Shown: in pieces, positions 1 through 8,196 of the stretch
Layout of the letters: each line of letters starts with the position of its first letter
Numbering within the stretch: the stretch's first letter is position 1
Origin: Luteimonas galliterrae
GTDB lineage: Bacteria > Pseudomonadota > Gammaproteobacteria > Xanthomonadales > Xanthomonadaceae
Direction of reading: 5' to 3'
NCBI RefSeq assembly: GCF_023374055.1
Contig: NZ_JAMBEP010000001.1
Location: forward strand, 1,364,001-1,428,000
Length of the DNA stretch: 64,000 nt
Program-made: the position numbers and the translations under genes
The notes under the pieces: generated by a model
What the model saw: only the letters and a program-made list of their open reading frames with translations
What the model was told of the DNA's origin: nothing
The model's database searches: none

Positions 1-314
1 AGGGCCGGGCACGCCTGGGCGAAGTCGAATCTTCGCTGGAACAGGCGCTCGGCAACCTGCTCGCGCTGAAGGAAGCCTATCCCGACCTGAAGGCCAATGA
101 GAATTTCGCGCAGTTGCAGCGCGACCTGGTCGATACTGAAGAACAACTGCAATACGCGCGACGCTTCTACAACGGCGCCGTGCGCGACTACCGCGACGGC
201 ATCCAGCGCGTGCCCGACGTCCTGATCGCTCGAGGCTTCGGCTTCCGCGAGGCCGAGTTCTTCCAGGCCGAAGACGAAAGCCGCGCCGCGGTGCGGGTGG
301 AGATGGTGCGATGA
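1..314 (+). CDS. lemA: LemA family protein, C-terminal part
   Basis: The last 104 residues of a LemA-family protein run in from the left edge, so the start is outside the window. The visible part reads as a helical bundle and carries the conserved stretch YARRFYNGAVRDYRDGIQ followed by the phenylalanine-rich end (FGFREAEFFQAEDE) seen in LemA proteins. LemA proteins are membrane-anchored helical proteins of poorly defined role. The stop overlaps the ATG of the DUF2207 gene (ATGA), so the two are translationally coupled; LemA next to DUF2207 is a recurrent pair. Confidence 0.9.
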   Translation, partial: GRARLGEVESSLEQALGNLLALKEAYPDLKANENFAQLQRDLVDTEEQLQYARRFYNGAVRDYRDGIQRVPDVLIARGFGFREAEFFQAEDESRAAVRVEMVR

Positions 315-2029
315 GCCGCTTCCTGTTCGCCTTGCTGCTGCTGGTTTCGGCGCCGCTGTTCGCGCAGGAAAGAATCCTGTCCTACGACAGCGAAGTCGAC
401 ATCCGCGCCGACGGCAGCCTGGACGTCACCGAACGCATCGTGGTGCGCGCCGAAGGCAGCCAGATCCGCCGCGGCATCTACCGCGACTATCCCACGCGCT
501 ACAAGGACCGCCAGGGCAACCGCGTCGTGGTCGGCTTCGAAGTACTGGAAGTGCTGCGCGACGGCAAGCCCGAACCCTGGTTCACCGAGAACGTGAGCAA
601 CGGCGTGCGGGTCAATACCGGCAACGACGACTTCCTTCCGGTTCCCGCGGAATACGCCTACACGCTGCGCTACCGCACCACGCGCCAACTGGGCTTCTTT
701 GCGGACCACGACGAGCTGTACTGGAACGCGATCGGTACCGGCTGGGCGTTCGCCATCGAAAGCGGCAGCGTCGAAGTGCGCCTGCCGCAACCGGTGCCCG
801 TCGACCGCTTGCGTGCGGAAGGCTACACCGGCGCGCAAGGCGCCAAGGGCAGCGACTACACGGCCGAAACGCCGTCGCCGGGCGTCGCGCGTTGGCGCCT
901 GGCGCGGCCGCTGTCGCCGCAGGAAGGCTTCACGATCGTGCTGTCGTTCCCCAAAGGCCTCGTGCCGCAGCCGACGCGCATGCAGCGTTTGCTGTGGCTG
1001 CTGAACGACAATCGCGGCGTGTGGGCGGCTTTGGCGGGCCTGCTCGGATTGCTCGTGTTCTGCATCGGCCGCTGGCGCAGCATCGGCCGCGATCCGCGCC
1101 CCGGCACCATCATCGTGCGCTACGAACCGCCGCAAGGCCATTCCCCCGCGGGTCTTCGTTACGTGAAACGCATGGGCTACGACGCGCGTTGCTTCTCGTC
1201 CGACCTGCTGGCCATGGCGGTCGACGGACAACTCAGCATCCACCGCGACAAGGGCTTTCTCAAGGACGACTGGCGATTGCAGCGCCAACGTCGCAACGAC
1301 GGCGCGAGCCTGACCGATCCGCAAACCGCCTTGCTGTCGAAACTGTTCTCCGAACACGGCTCGCTGGAATTGAAGAAAAAGAACGCGACCACCGTCGCCG
1401 GCGCGCAGTCCGCGCACGACAAGGCGCTGAAGGCGCGCTACCAGCCGGGTTTCTTCAAGCTCAACGGCGGCAGTATCGCTATCGCGTTCGCCATCGTGAT
1501 CGCCAGCACGGCATTGGCGTTCGCCATCAGCGGCGGCGCGGGCGTGCTGCTGATCGTCGCCGCGATGGTGCTGATGCTGGCGACCCTTGCCGTGTTTGCG
1601 GTGCTGGTGAAGGCGCCGACGCCGGCGGGACGCGACCTCCTCGACGAGATAGAAGGGCTCAAGCGCTACCTGGGCGTCGCCGAGCGCGACGAGTTGGCCC
1701 GCGTGCCCGGCCCGGACGCGCCGCCCGTGCTCGACGCCAAACGCTACGAAAGCCTGTTGCCGTACGCGGTGGCGCTGGAAGTCGAGGATGCCTGGACCGA
1801 AAAGTTCACGCTGGCGGTCGGCGCTGCAGCCGCGGCTGCAACGACTTCGGCGATCGCCTGGTACCACGGCGGCAGCGCATCCGACCTGGGCAGCCTGGCC
1901 AATGCGGTCGGCAACAGCCTGAGTTCGCAGATCGCTTCGTCTTCGACGCCGCCCGGCAGTTCATCGGGTTCCGGCGGCGGCGGCTCGTCCGGCGGCGGCG
2001 GCGGCGGAGGCGGCGGCGGCGGTCGCTGA
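311..2029 (+). CDS. DUF2207 domain membrane protein with glycine-rich tail
   Basis: A 572-residue inner-membrane protein. It has a signal peptide (MSRFLFALLLLVSAPLFAQ), then an extracytoplasmic DUF2207-type beta domain (about residues 20-225), one membrane segment near 237-254, a soluble stretch, two further hydrophobic segments near 387-434, and an extreme C-terminal tail made almost only of Gly and Ser. The Gly/Ser tail after a membrane region is typical of the family. The molecular function is not established. It starts inside the stop of lemA, with which it probably forms a complex or functional pair (inference). Confidence 0.88.
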   Translation: MSRFLFALLLLVSAPLFAQERILSYDSEVDIRADGSLDVTERIVVRAEGSQIRRGIYRDYPTRYKDRQGNRVVVGFEVLEVLRDGKPEPWFTENVSNGVRVNTGNDDFLPVPAEYAYTLRYRTTRQLGFFADHDELYWNAIGTGWAFAIESGSVEVRLPQPVPVDRLRAEGYTGAQGAKGSDYTAETPSPGVARWRLARPLSPQEGFTIVLSFPKGLVPQPTRMQRLLWLLNDNRGVWAALAGLLGLLVFCIGRWRSIGRDPRPGTIIVRYEPPQGHSPAGLRYVKRMGYDARCFSSDLLAMAVDGQLSIHRDKGFLKDDWRLQRQRRNDGASLTDPQTALLSKLFSEHGSLELKKKNATTVAGAQSAHDKALKARYQPGFFKLNGGSIAIAFAIVIASTALAFAISGGAGVLLIVAAMVLMLATLAVFAVLVKAPTPAGRDLLDEIEGLKRYLGVAERDELARVPGPDAPPVLDAKRYESLLPYAVALEVEDAWTEKFTLAVGAAAAAATTSAIAWYHGGSASDLGSLANAVGNSLSSQIASSSTPPGSSSGSGGGGSSGGGGGGGGGGGR

Positions 2030-2049
2030 TCGCCGGCCGCACGCGAACT

Positions 2050-2397
2050 TCACCAACGCGCCGAGCGGCCCTTCGCCGCAGCGCTCGGCGCGGGCATCGG
2101 ATTGAGATTGCTCATCAGCGCGCGCAGGTCGACGCGCGTCAGCACGCCGTTGCCCGCCAGGTCCAGCGACGCCGGCGCATTCTTCGCCAATGCGGCGCTG
2201 TCGAGATAGACCTCGCTGCCCACGGCCGGCGGACGCCTCGGGCTGCACAGGTCGCTCTTGAACTGCAGCAAGCTGGTACCCGATTTGCGCCAGGGCTGCT
2301 TCGGAATCAACTTGCTGACCACCGCACTGTCCAGTTTGACGAGGATGTTGGCGCCTTCGATGCCGGCGCACAGGCCGATGCCGATGTCATAGCTCAT
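2050..2397 (-). CDS. Hypothetical protein (115 aa)
   Basis: I do not recognise this protein. It starts MSYDIGIGLCAG behind an AGAGG ribosome-binding site, has no signal peptide or membrane segment, and ends in a Ser/Ala/Lys/Arg-rich tail. It lies just downstream of another small unknown on the same strand (43 bp gap), so the two may be co-transcribed. Codon use is like its neighbours, which supports it being a real gene, but no function can be proposed. Confidence 0.55.
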   Translation of the reverse strand: MSYDIGIGLCAGIEGANILVKLDSAVVSKLIPKQPWRKSGTSLLQFKSDLCSPRRPPAVGSEVYLDSAALAKNAPASLDLAGNGVLTRVDLRALMSNLNPMPAPSAAAKGRSARW

Positions 2398-2440
2398 GGA
2401 TAGCCTCTGTTGTGCATTCGCGGTCGCACGGCTGCGGCCA

Positions 2441-2710
2441 TCAATGGTGGACTGCCGTCAACGTGCCCAGCAGCTTGGATTCGTTCATCAGCATGCGCAG
2501 CCTGGCTTCCACCAGCGGCAGATCCTTCAGCCGCGGCGAAGCGTGCAACAGATAGGTGTTCTTGCTGCCCGAACCTGCGCGATAGGTCTGCCGGCTCACG
2601 CTGATATCGGTCGATTCGCAGGCCCGCGACCACAAGGTGCGCAAGGCGCTCGGACCGATGCTCTGACCGCTGCCCAGGTTGAACTTGAACAGCGCGACAT
2701 GGTTTTGCAT
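2441..2710 (-). CDS. Hypothetical protein (89 aa)
   Basis: A small soluble protein with no recognised domain, starting at MQNHVALFKF. In-frame alternatives are an ATG 15 bases and a TTG 18 bases upstream; none has a strong ribosome-binding site, so the start is uncertain. It is followed on the same strand by the 115-residue unknown at 2050-2397, suggesting a two-gene unit. The upstream DNA (2710-2840) is richer in A+T than the surroundings and could hold the promoter. Confidence 0.5.
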   Translation of the reverse strand: MQNHVALFKFNLGSGQSIGPSALRTLWSRACESTDISVSRQTYRAGSGSKNTYLLHASPRLKDLPLVEARLRMLMNESKLLGTLTAVHH

Positions 2711-2949
2711 GTGCGGGTTCCGCATCAAACCCCGAGTATGCGCTTATTTCGAGGCGAAAACGGCACGTTTCGATGTTTTTGTGGCGATAACGACCCGATT
2801 GTCGCGATATTCCTCGACTTATGCGCCGATCGGCGTACGATGAGATCGGTACTACGTCCTTAGAGCGCGTCTCGCCCGGCCGGTCTTCCGTCGCCGTTTC
2901 GCTCCTTTTCGCGTCGCCCACGCGCGGCAGCGTCCTCACGGAGCGTCCC

Positions 2950-3600
2950 ATGCCGGGTTATCTCACCCGACAGCACACCGTGCAGTTGGGCGGTCACGAC
3001 TATCGCATCCGCGCATTGCGCGACCTGCAGCAGTTCGCCGATCCCGACGGCCACGCCGAACAGGCTGGCATCTCGTCTGCGTTATGGAGCCTGTTCGGAC
3101 ATATCTGGCCTTCCGGACGCGTGCTGGCCGAAGAGATGTGCGTGTTCGACATCGCCGGCAAGCGCATCCTGGAACTGGGCTGCGGACTGGGCCTGTCCAG
3201 CCTGGTGCTGCAGCGCCGCCTCGCCGACGTCGTCGCCAGCGACCACCATCCGCTGGCCGAATCCTTTCTCGCCTACAACGCGGCGTTGAACGGCCTGCCG
3301 CAGATCGCGTATCGCCACCTGCCATGGGCCGAAGCCGACGGCGCGCTCGGCCATTTCGACATGATCATCGGCAGCGATCTGCTCTACGAACGCGGCCACG
3401 CGGAATTGCTCTCCGGCATGATGCAGCGGCATGCGCGGCGCGAATGCGAAGTCCTGATCGCCGACATAGGCCGCGGCAACGCCAATTCGTTGTCGAAAGC
3501 GCTGGCCTCGCAAGGCTATAGCATCGACGAGCGGCGCTGCAGGTTCGAAGAGACCGATACTGCGCCGTTCCGCGGCCGGCTGCTGAGTTACCGCCGATGA
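2950..3600 (+). CDS. Class I SAM-dependent methyltransferase (METTL-like)
   Basis: A 216-residue methyltransferase of the Rossmann-fold type. Motif I is LELGCGLGLSS and the acidic motif following strand 4 is IIGSDLLYE. The N-terminal IWPSGRVLAEEM segment resembles the lead-in of the METTL/Methyltransferase_16 group, which methylates protein lysines, but the substrate here cannot be told from sequence. An in-frame ATG exists at 2821. I chose 2950 because ACGGAG precedes it and the family similarity begins there. Its stop overlaps the next start (ATGA), so it is coupled to the YkgJ-like gene. Confidence 0.8.
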   Translation: MPGYLTRQHTVQLGGHDYRIRALRDLQQFADPDGHAEQAGISSALWSLFGHIWPSGRVLAEEMCVFDIAGKRILELGCGLGLSSLVLQRRLADVVASDHHPLAESFLAYNAALNGLPQIAYRHLPWAEADGALGHFDMIIGSDLLYERGHAELLSGMMQRHARRECEVLIADIGRGNANSLSKALASQGYSIDERRCRFEETDTAPFRGRLLSYRR

Positions 3601-3965
3601 GCGAATCGCGCGCATTCGCGAAAGCCCCCGCATCGCTCGCATCGTCGCCGGACGACTTGCGCGTCGATCCGACCGTTTCATGCAGCCGTTGCGACGCCGT
3701 GTGCTGCCGCCTGACGGTGGTGGTCATGCCTGAGGACGACGTCCCCGAGCATCTCGTCGACCGCAGCTCGCAAGGATTGAACGTAATGGCGCGCGGCGAA
3801 GACGGCTGGTGCGCGGCGGTCGATCCGCTTCGCATGCGCTGCACGATCTACGACCGGCGCCCCGGCATCTGCCGCAAATTCGCGATGGGCAGCGCCTATT
3901 GCCGCGACGAGCGGGAAAAATATCTGCGCGGAGACGCCAAAGTGATCCCTCTGTCGCTGCGGTAG
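3597..3965 (+). CDS. YkgJ family cysteine-cluster protein
   Basis: A 122-residue protein with the CxxCxxxCC-type cluster CSRCDAVCC near residue 28 and a downstream pair in GICRKFAMGSAYC. This is the YkgJ/UPF0153 pattern, assumed to bind zinc or an Fe-S cluster. The ATG overlaps the stop of the methyltransferase, indicating an operon and perhaps a joint role in protein modification (inference). The biochemical function of the family remains unknown. Confidence 0.85.
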   Translation: MSESRAFAKAPASLASSPDDLRVDPTVSCSRCDAVCCRLTVVVMPEDDVPEHLVDRSSQGLNVMARGEDGWCAAVDPLRMRCTIYDRRPGICRKFAMGSAYCRDEREKYLRGDAKVIPLSLR

Positions 3966-4024
3966 CGCATGTGGCACGAGGCTGGTTTTATGCAGAGGCA
4001 TCCTCAGCCGCGATCTCCTTCAGC

Positions 4025-4105
4025 CGTCATCCCGAGCGCAGCGAGGGACCTGTTGTTTGCTGTGCCATCGACAAAAACGGGTCCCTCGCTGCGCTCGGGA
4101 TGACG
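4025..4105. repeat. GTCAT-type inverted repeat pair
   Basis: Two 24-base arms (CGTCATCCCGAGCGCAGCGA onward, and its reverse complement ending GGGATGACG) face each other across about 33 bases. It sits between the cysteine-cluster gene and the ars promoter and can fold into a long hairpin, so it may end upstream transcripts. Confidence 0.85.
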
Positions 4106-4125
4106 GCCGGGGAAACCTCCCGGCC

Positions 4126-4162
4126 TTGACATAGTTCCATATTTCCAGAATTATGGAACTAT
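4126..4162 (+). promoter_or_regulatory. ars promoter with ArsR operator overlapping the start codon
   Basis: A perfect 10-bp inverted repeat, ATAGTTCCAT (4131-4140) and ATGGAACTAT (4153-4162), spans the DNA directly before and into the arsR ATG (4161). TTGACA at 4126-4131 is a good -35 box, and AATTAT at 4149-4154 gives a 17-bp spacer as the -10. Transcription would then begin at or next to the ATG. This is the arrangement expected for autorepression by ArsR and for a leaderless or nearly leaderless mRNA. Confidence 0.8.
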
Positions 4163-4505
4163 GGAAACCGACACCGCCCTTTCCGCCCTGCGCGCCCTCG
4201 GCCAGGAGCACCGCCTGGCGGCCTTCCGCGCACTGGTGGCGGCGGGCCCCGACGGCATGTCCGTCGGCGAACTGCGCGAGCGGGTCGATGTGCCCGCGGC
4301 CACGCTTTCCGCGCACCTGAATACGCTGCGCAGCGCCGGGCTCGTCGCCGATACCCGCGAAGGCCGCGTGATCCGCGTCCGCGCCCACTACCCGCACATG
4401 AACGACCTGCTCGATTACCTCACCGAGAACTGCTGCGGCGGCGCGCCCTGCGTCCCGGCGAAAAAAGCCTCGCGCGCCAATACCGTTGCAACAAACGCGC
4501 GATAA
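4161..4505 (+). CDS. arsR: ArsR family arsenite-responsive repressor
   Basis: A 114-residue winged-helix repressor heading an arsenic operon. The HTH reads GMSVGELRERVDVPAATLSAH, followed by a wing with TREGRVIRVRAH. The usual helix-alpha3 metal site ELCVC is absent. Instead three cysteines lie near the C-terminus, C91-C92-GGAP-C97, similar to the atypical site of Acidithiobacillus ferrooxidans ArsR. It would bind As(III) there and release the palindrome that overlaps its own start. No ribosome-binding site precedes the ATG, consistent with leaderless translation. Confidence 0.93.
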   Translation: METDTALSALRALGQEHRLAAFRALVAAGPDGMSVGELRERVDVPAATLSAHLNTLRSAGLVADTREGRVIRVRAHYPHMNDLLDYLTENCCGGAPCVPAKKASRANTVATNAR

Positions 4506-4542
4506 GCATCGCCATTCCATAGCCGATGTCCGGAGTGAACCG

Positions 4543-5046
4543 ATGAAAGAACGCATCTACAACGTGTTGTTCCTGTGCACGGGGAATTCGGCGCGCAGCA
4601 TCATGGCCGAAGCGATACTCAATACCCTGGGCGACGGCCGCTTCCGCGCGTACAGCGCGGGCAGCCACCCGAGCGGACAGGTGCAGCCCATGGCCATCGA
4701 GCTGGCGCGATCGGTCGGCTACTCGGGTGAAGACCTGCGCAGCAAAAGCTGGGACGAATTCGCGGCCGCCGACGCCCCGGAAATGGACATGGTGATCACC
4801 GTCTGCGACAACGCCGCGGGCGAAGCCTGTCCGGTGTGGCTGGGTCAACCTACCCTCGCGCATTGGGGCGTACCCGACCCCGTCGCCGAGAACGGCGACG
4901 AAGACGCGCGCAAGCGCGCCTTCGTATCCGCGTTCGCGACGCTGCGCAGGCGCATCGAGCTGCTGCTGGCGCTGCCGTTGGACAAGCTCGACCGCCTGGC
5001 CGCGCAGGCCAAGCTGCAGGCCATCGGACAGGCCGGCAACGAGTGA
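4543..5046 (+). CDS. arsC: Arsenate reductase, thioredoxin-coupled (LMW-PTPase fold)
   Basis: A 167-residue arsenate reductase that reduces As(V) to As(III) in the cytoplasm. The low-molecular-weight phosphatase P-loop CTGNSAR holds the nucleophile C12, and a second pair C88/C96 (VCDNAAGEACP) provides the disulfide relay, matching the C10/C82/C89 triad of thioredoxin-linked ArsC. The start at 4543 follows GGAG by 7 bases; an in-frame ATG at 4486 lies inside arsR. Its stop overlaps the GTG of the aquaporin gene. Confidence 0.92.
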   Translation: MKERIYNVLFLCTGNSARSIMAEAILNTLGDGRFRAYSAGSHPSGQVQPMAIELARSVGYSGEDLRSKSWDEFAAADAPEMDMVITVCDNAAGEACPVWLGQPTLAHWGVPDPVAENGDEDARKRAFVSAFATLRRRIELLLALPLDKLDRLAAQAKLQAIGQAGNE

Positions 5047-5714
5047 CCGCCTCGCATCGCCTGCTGGGGGAATTCCTCGCGACCGCATGGCTGCTGGCGG
5101 CGGTGATCGGTTCGGGGATCATGGCCGAACGGCTCTCGGGCGGCAATGCGGGCATCGCCTTGCTGGCCAACACGCTCGCCACCGTCGGCGCGCTCTACAT
5201 CCTGATCGAAGTATTCGGCCCGGTCAGCGGCGCGCACATGAATCCGGCAGTCAGCGCGGCGATGGCGCTGCGCGGCGAACTCGCATGGCCGATGCTGTCC
5301 GCATACGTCGCCGCACAACTGCTCGGCGCGGCTTGCGGAGCCTGGCTGGCGCACGCGATGTTCGATCTGCCGATATTGCAACTTTCGGCCAAGGTGCGCA
5401 GCGGCGCGGGCCAATGGATCGCCGAAGCCGTGGCGACGGCCGGTTTGCTGCTGGTGGTGCTGCGCGCGCCTGCCGCGCGCGTGGCCGCGATGGTCGCGGC
5501 CTACATCGGCGCGGCCTACTGGTTCACCGCATCGACGTCCTTCGCCAACCCTGCTGCCGCATTCGGGCGCATGCTCAGCGACAGCTTCGCCGGCATCGCG
5601 CCCGCCAGCGTGCCCGGCTTCGTGATCGCGCAATTCGCAGGCGCCGGACTCGGCCTTGCGTTGCACCGGTTGCTCGGCCGCGCCGAACCGAAAACCGCAA
5701 GCGAGACGATATGA
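5043..5714 (+). CDS. aqpS: Aquaporin (MIP family), AqpS-like, in ars operon
   Basis: A 223-residue six-helix channel protein. Both pore half-helices carry NPA boxes: GAHMNPAVS (about residue 62) and FANPAAAFGR (about residue 165). The GTG start overlaps the upstream stop (GTGA), and the stop overlaps the next ATG. In Sinorhizobium meliloti an arsenic operon carries aqpS in place of an arsenite pump, letting As(III) made by ArsC leave down its gradient. The same role is inferred here. In the second NPA box the residue after NPA is Ala, not the Arg that narrows water-selective pores. Confidence 0.88.
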   Translation: MTASHRLLGEFLATAWLLAAVIGSGIMAERLSGGNAGIALLANTLATVGALYILIEVFGPVSGAHMNPAVSAAMALRGELAWPMLSAYVAAQLLGAACGAWLAHAMFDLPILQLSAKVRSGAGQWIAEAVATAGLLLVVLRAPAARVAAMVAAYIGAAYWFTASTSFANPAAAFGRMLSDSFAGIAPASVPGFVIAQFAGAGLGLALHRLLGRAEPKTASETI

Positions 5715-6154
5715 ACGCAACTTCGCCCGATCCGCGATTCACGATCTACCACAACCCCGATTGCGGCACGTCGCGCAATACCTTGGCGTTGATCCGGAAT
5801 AGCGGCGTGGAGCCGGTGGTGGTCGAATACCTCAAGACGCCGCCGGACCGCGCCACCCTGACGGGCCTGATCGCCGCAATGGGCATGCCGGTGCGCGCGC
5901 TGCTGCGCGAAAAAGGCACGCCCTACGCCGAACTCGGCTTGGGCGACGCTGCGCTGTCCGACGACGCATTGATCGATGCCATGCTCGCGCATCCGATCCT
6001 GATCAATCGCCCGATCGTCGTCACCCCGCTCGGCGCGAAATTGTGCCGCCCGTCCGAAGCGGTGCTCGACCTGCTGCCGTCGCCGCAACTCGGGCCTTTC
6101 GTCAAGGAAGACGGCGAAGTGGTCATCGACGAAGCCGGACGCCGGGTGGTCTGA
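5711..6154 (+). CDS. arsC: Arsenate reductase, glutaredoxin-type (ArsC/Spx family)
   Basis: A 147-residue ArsC of the thioredoxin-fold, glutathione/glutaredoxin-dependent family, unrelated to the reductase two genes upstream. The catalytic signature H14-NPD-C18-GTS-R22 (HX3CX3R) is intact, and ILINRPIVV with the following basic residues matches the conserved C-terminal half. The last residues ([18 protein letters not shown]) follow the family pattern. Its start overlaps the aquaporin stop. Two arsenate reductases using different reductants in one operon suggest redundancy or different redox conditions. Confidence 0.93.
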   Translation: MNATSPDPRFTIYHNPDCGTSRNTLALIRNSGVEPVVVEYLKTPPDRATLTGLIAAMGMPVRALLREKGTPYAELGLGDAALSDDALIDAMLAHPILINRPIVVTPLGAKLCRPSEAVLDLLPSPQLGPFVKEDGEVVIDEAGRRVV

Positions 6155-6155
6155 C

Positions 6156-6869
6156 GTGTTCGACCCGCTGCCCAACTTGGACGGCACGCCGTTCGAATCC
6201 CCTTCGCTGGATCGCCTGCAGGCTATCGGCGCCGCCGCGCACAAGCCGCGTTTCCTGCTGCTGTACGGATCGCTGCGCAAACGTTCCTACAGCAAGTTGC
6301 TGGCGATGGAAGCGGCCCGCCTGCTCGAGGCCATGGGCGGCGAAACGCGATCGTTCGACCCCGCCGGGCTGCCCTTGCCCGACGATGCGCCCGACACGCA
6401 TCCGAAAGTGCGCGAATTGCGCGAGCTCGCGCGCTGGGCCGAAGGCATGGTCTGGTGCTCGCCCGAGCGGCATGGCGCCATGACCGGCATCATGAAAGCC
6501 CAAATCGATTGGATTCCGCTCAGCCAGGGCGCAGTGCGGCCGACCCAGGGGAAAACGCTGGCGGTGATGCAGGTATCCGGCGGCTCGCAGAGCTTCAACG
6601 CCGTCAACCAGCTGCGCATCCTGGGACGCTGGATGCGCATGCTGACCATTCCGAACCAGTCTTCGGTGCCCAAGGCCTACCAGGAATTCGACGAGGCCGG
6701 CCGCATGAAGCCGTCGCCCTACTACGACCGCGTGGTCGACGTGATGGAAGAGCTGATGAAGTTCACGCTGCTGACGCGCGACATCGCCCCGTATCTTGTC
6801 GACCGCTACAGCGAACGCAAAGAGAGCGCCGCGGAAATGTCGCGGCGCGTCGGTCAAACCGCGATCTAA
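6156..6869 (+). CDS. arsH: ArsH NADPH-dependent FMN reductase
   Basis: A 237-residue flavodoxin-like protein. The FMN-binding loop is [13 protein letters not shown], followed by the conserved [20 protein letters not shown] block and [14 protein letters not shown], which are diagnostic for ArsH. ArsH enzymes reduce or oxidise organoarsenicals and relieve oxidative stress. The start is a GTG one base after the arsC stop, so the operon arsR-arsC-aqpS-arsC-arsH is tightly coupled. Its stop codon overlaps the stop of the converging phytase gene. Confidence 0.93.
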   Translation: MFDPLPNLDGTPFESPSLDRLQAIGAAAHKPRFLLLYGSLRKRSYSKLLAMEAARLLEAMGGETRSFDPAGLPLPDDAPDTHPKVRELRELARWAEGMVWCSPERHGAMTGIMKAQIDWIPLSQGAVRPTQGKTLAVMQVSGGSQSFNAVNQLRILGRWMRMLTIPNQSSVPKAYQEFDEAGRMKPSPYYDRVVDVMEELMKFTLLTRDIAPYLVDRYSERKESAAEMSRRVGQTAI

Positions 6870-7999
6870 CCGCCTGTCGCGGATTCGCCGCAGGTCTTGC
6901 GCAGCGACAAGGCCGCGGCGATGTCGCGCCAGTCGAACGCGGCCACCGCCATGTCGTCGTGCACCGCATAGAAGACGCCATTCGGGAAGCGCTTGGTCGC
7001 GCCCGCATGCAGCCACACGCCATCGGTATTGCCGACGATTTCGCCGGAAAACGCGCCGATATGCCGCAGCGTCTTGCGGTCGAAAACGTGGAACAGGCTG
7101 CGATCCTTGAATTGGTCGGTCGCGAGCCAATAGCCGCTGCCGTCCGGGCATTGCCATAGGGCGATGCCTTCGGCCTGCGCTCTGAAAAGGCCCAGGCCGA
7201 GGGTGCGGCCGCGGAATTTGCCATCCATGCCGTATTCGCGCACCGCGGTGCCGGTGGCGGTGTCTTCTTCGGCGATCAGCAACCGGTCCTGCGCGGGGTC
7301 GCCCCACAGCGATTCGGGGATGCGGATCGCGCCGGCCTCGGTGATGTCGCCGAAGGCGCCGACATAACGCGTTTCGATGGACTTGCCCACCCGCTTCACC
7401 GCATAGCGCTTGATCCGCGCGTCCAAGGCCGGCAGCGGCGGCACGATGTCGTCGCCGTTCTCGTCCTTGCCGGCCATATAGGCGTCGCTGACCAGCGCTT
7501 CGACTTCGCCAGGGCCGGTTTCGCGCAGCCAGAGGCCGTAAGGCTGCTGCAATTGCTCGGCGCCGAACACGCCGACCGACCGCAAGTCCGGCAACGCCAG
7601 CACTTGCACGCGATGGTTGTCGCGTTCGACCACGAATACGAGGTCTTCGAACACGAAGATGCCGTTGGGCCGGTCGAACTGGCCGTCGCCGCCGCCTTTG
7701 GATCCCATGCGCCTCACGTCGGCGCCGGTATCGCCGTCGTAGACCATCAGCCGGTCGGTCGCCTTGGACGTCGCCAGCAGCAAGGTGCTGCCATCGGCCG
7801 CGGTCCATGCGGCGGGCGAATCGATGTTCTCGTCGGGCGTGGCGGAGGTGAGGAAAGCCTCCCGAACGACTTCGTGCGGCACGCCGGCTGCGGCCAGCAT
7901 CGGATCGGCATCGGTCTCGTCGGGCTCGCGCGCGACAGGCGTGGACGCGCAACCGTAAAGCAACAGCAACACGGCCAACAGCATGGCTCGACGCATCAT
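6866..7999 (-). CDS. Phytase-like beta-propeller lipoprotein
   Basis: A 377-residue lipoprotein with lipobox cysteine C17 (LLLLYGCAS). The mature part resembles the six-bladed beta-propeller phytase fold: [52 protein letters not shown] and [15 protein letters not shown] are propeller-blade signatures with many calcium-type Asp/Glu. Such enzymes release phosphate from phytate in the periplasm or at the surface. It is divergent from a TonB receptor, an arrangement described for propeller phytases. Whether all calcium ligands are kept was not checked, so a non-catalytic relative is possible. Confidence 0.75.
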   Translation of the reverse strand: MMRRAMLLAVLLLLYGCASTPVAREPDETDADPMLAAAGVPHEVVREAFLTSATPDENIDSPAAWTAADGSTLLLATSKATDRLMVYDGDTGADVRRMGSKGGGDGQFDRPNGIFVFEDLVFVVERDNHRVQVLALPDLRSVGVFGAEQLQQPYGLWLRETGPGEVEALVSDAYMAGKDENGDDIVPPLPALDARIKRYAVKRVGKSIETRYVGAFGDITEAGAIRIPESLWGDPAQDRLLIAEEDTATGTAVREYGMDGKFRGRTLGLGLFRAQAEGIALWQCPDGSGYWLATDQFKDRSLFHVFDRKTLRHIGAFSGEIVGNTDGVWLHAGATKRFPNGVFYAVHDDMAVAAFDWRDIAAALSLRKTCGESATGG

Positions 8000-8196
8000 G
8001 ACGGATCCCCTCGTGGTTTCTGCAAGTTAAGTCGCGGTGGGCAAGCCTTATACACGACGCCGGCGAAGGTTTGATGTCTTGTATTTCGTTTCCGCTACGG
8101 CATCGCGACCGCGGCGAGACAGCATCGGCGATGTCATATTTCCGCCACGGGGCTCGCGTACACAGTCCGGCTGACACCAGCCGGGGATCCATCGAG

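Noticed and set aside
2394-2951. A 185-codon minus-strand open frame across 2394-2951
   Set aside because: It overlaps the methyltransferase start and two better small ORFs, and shows Arg/Ala/Gln-rich shadow composition.
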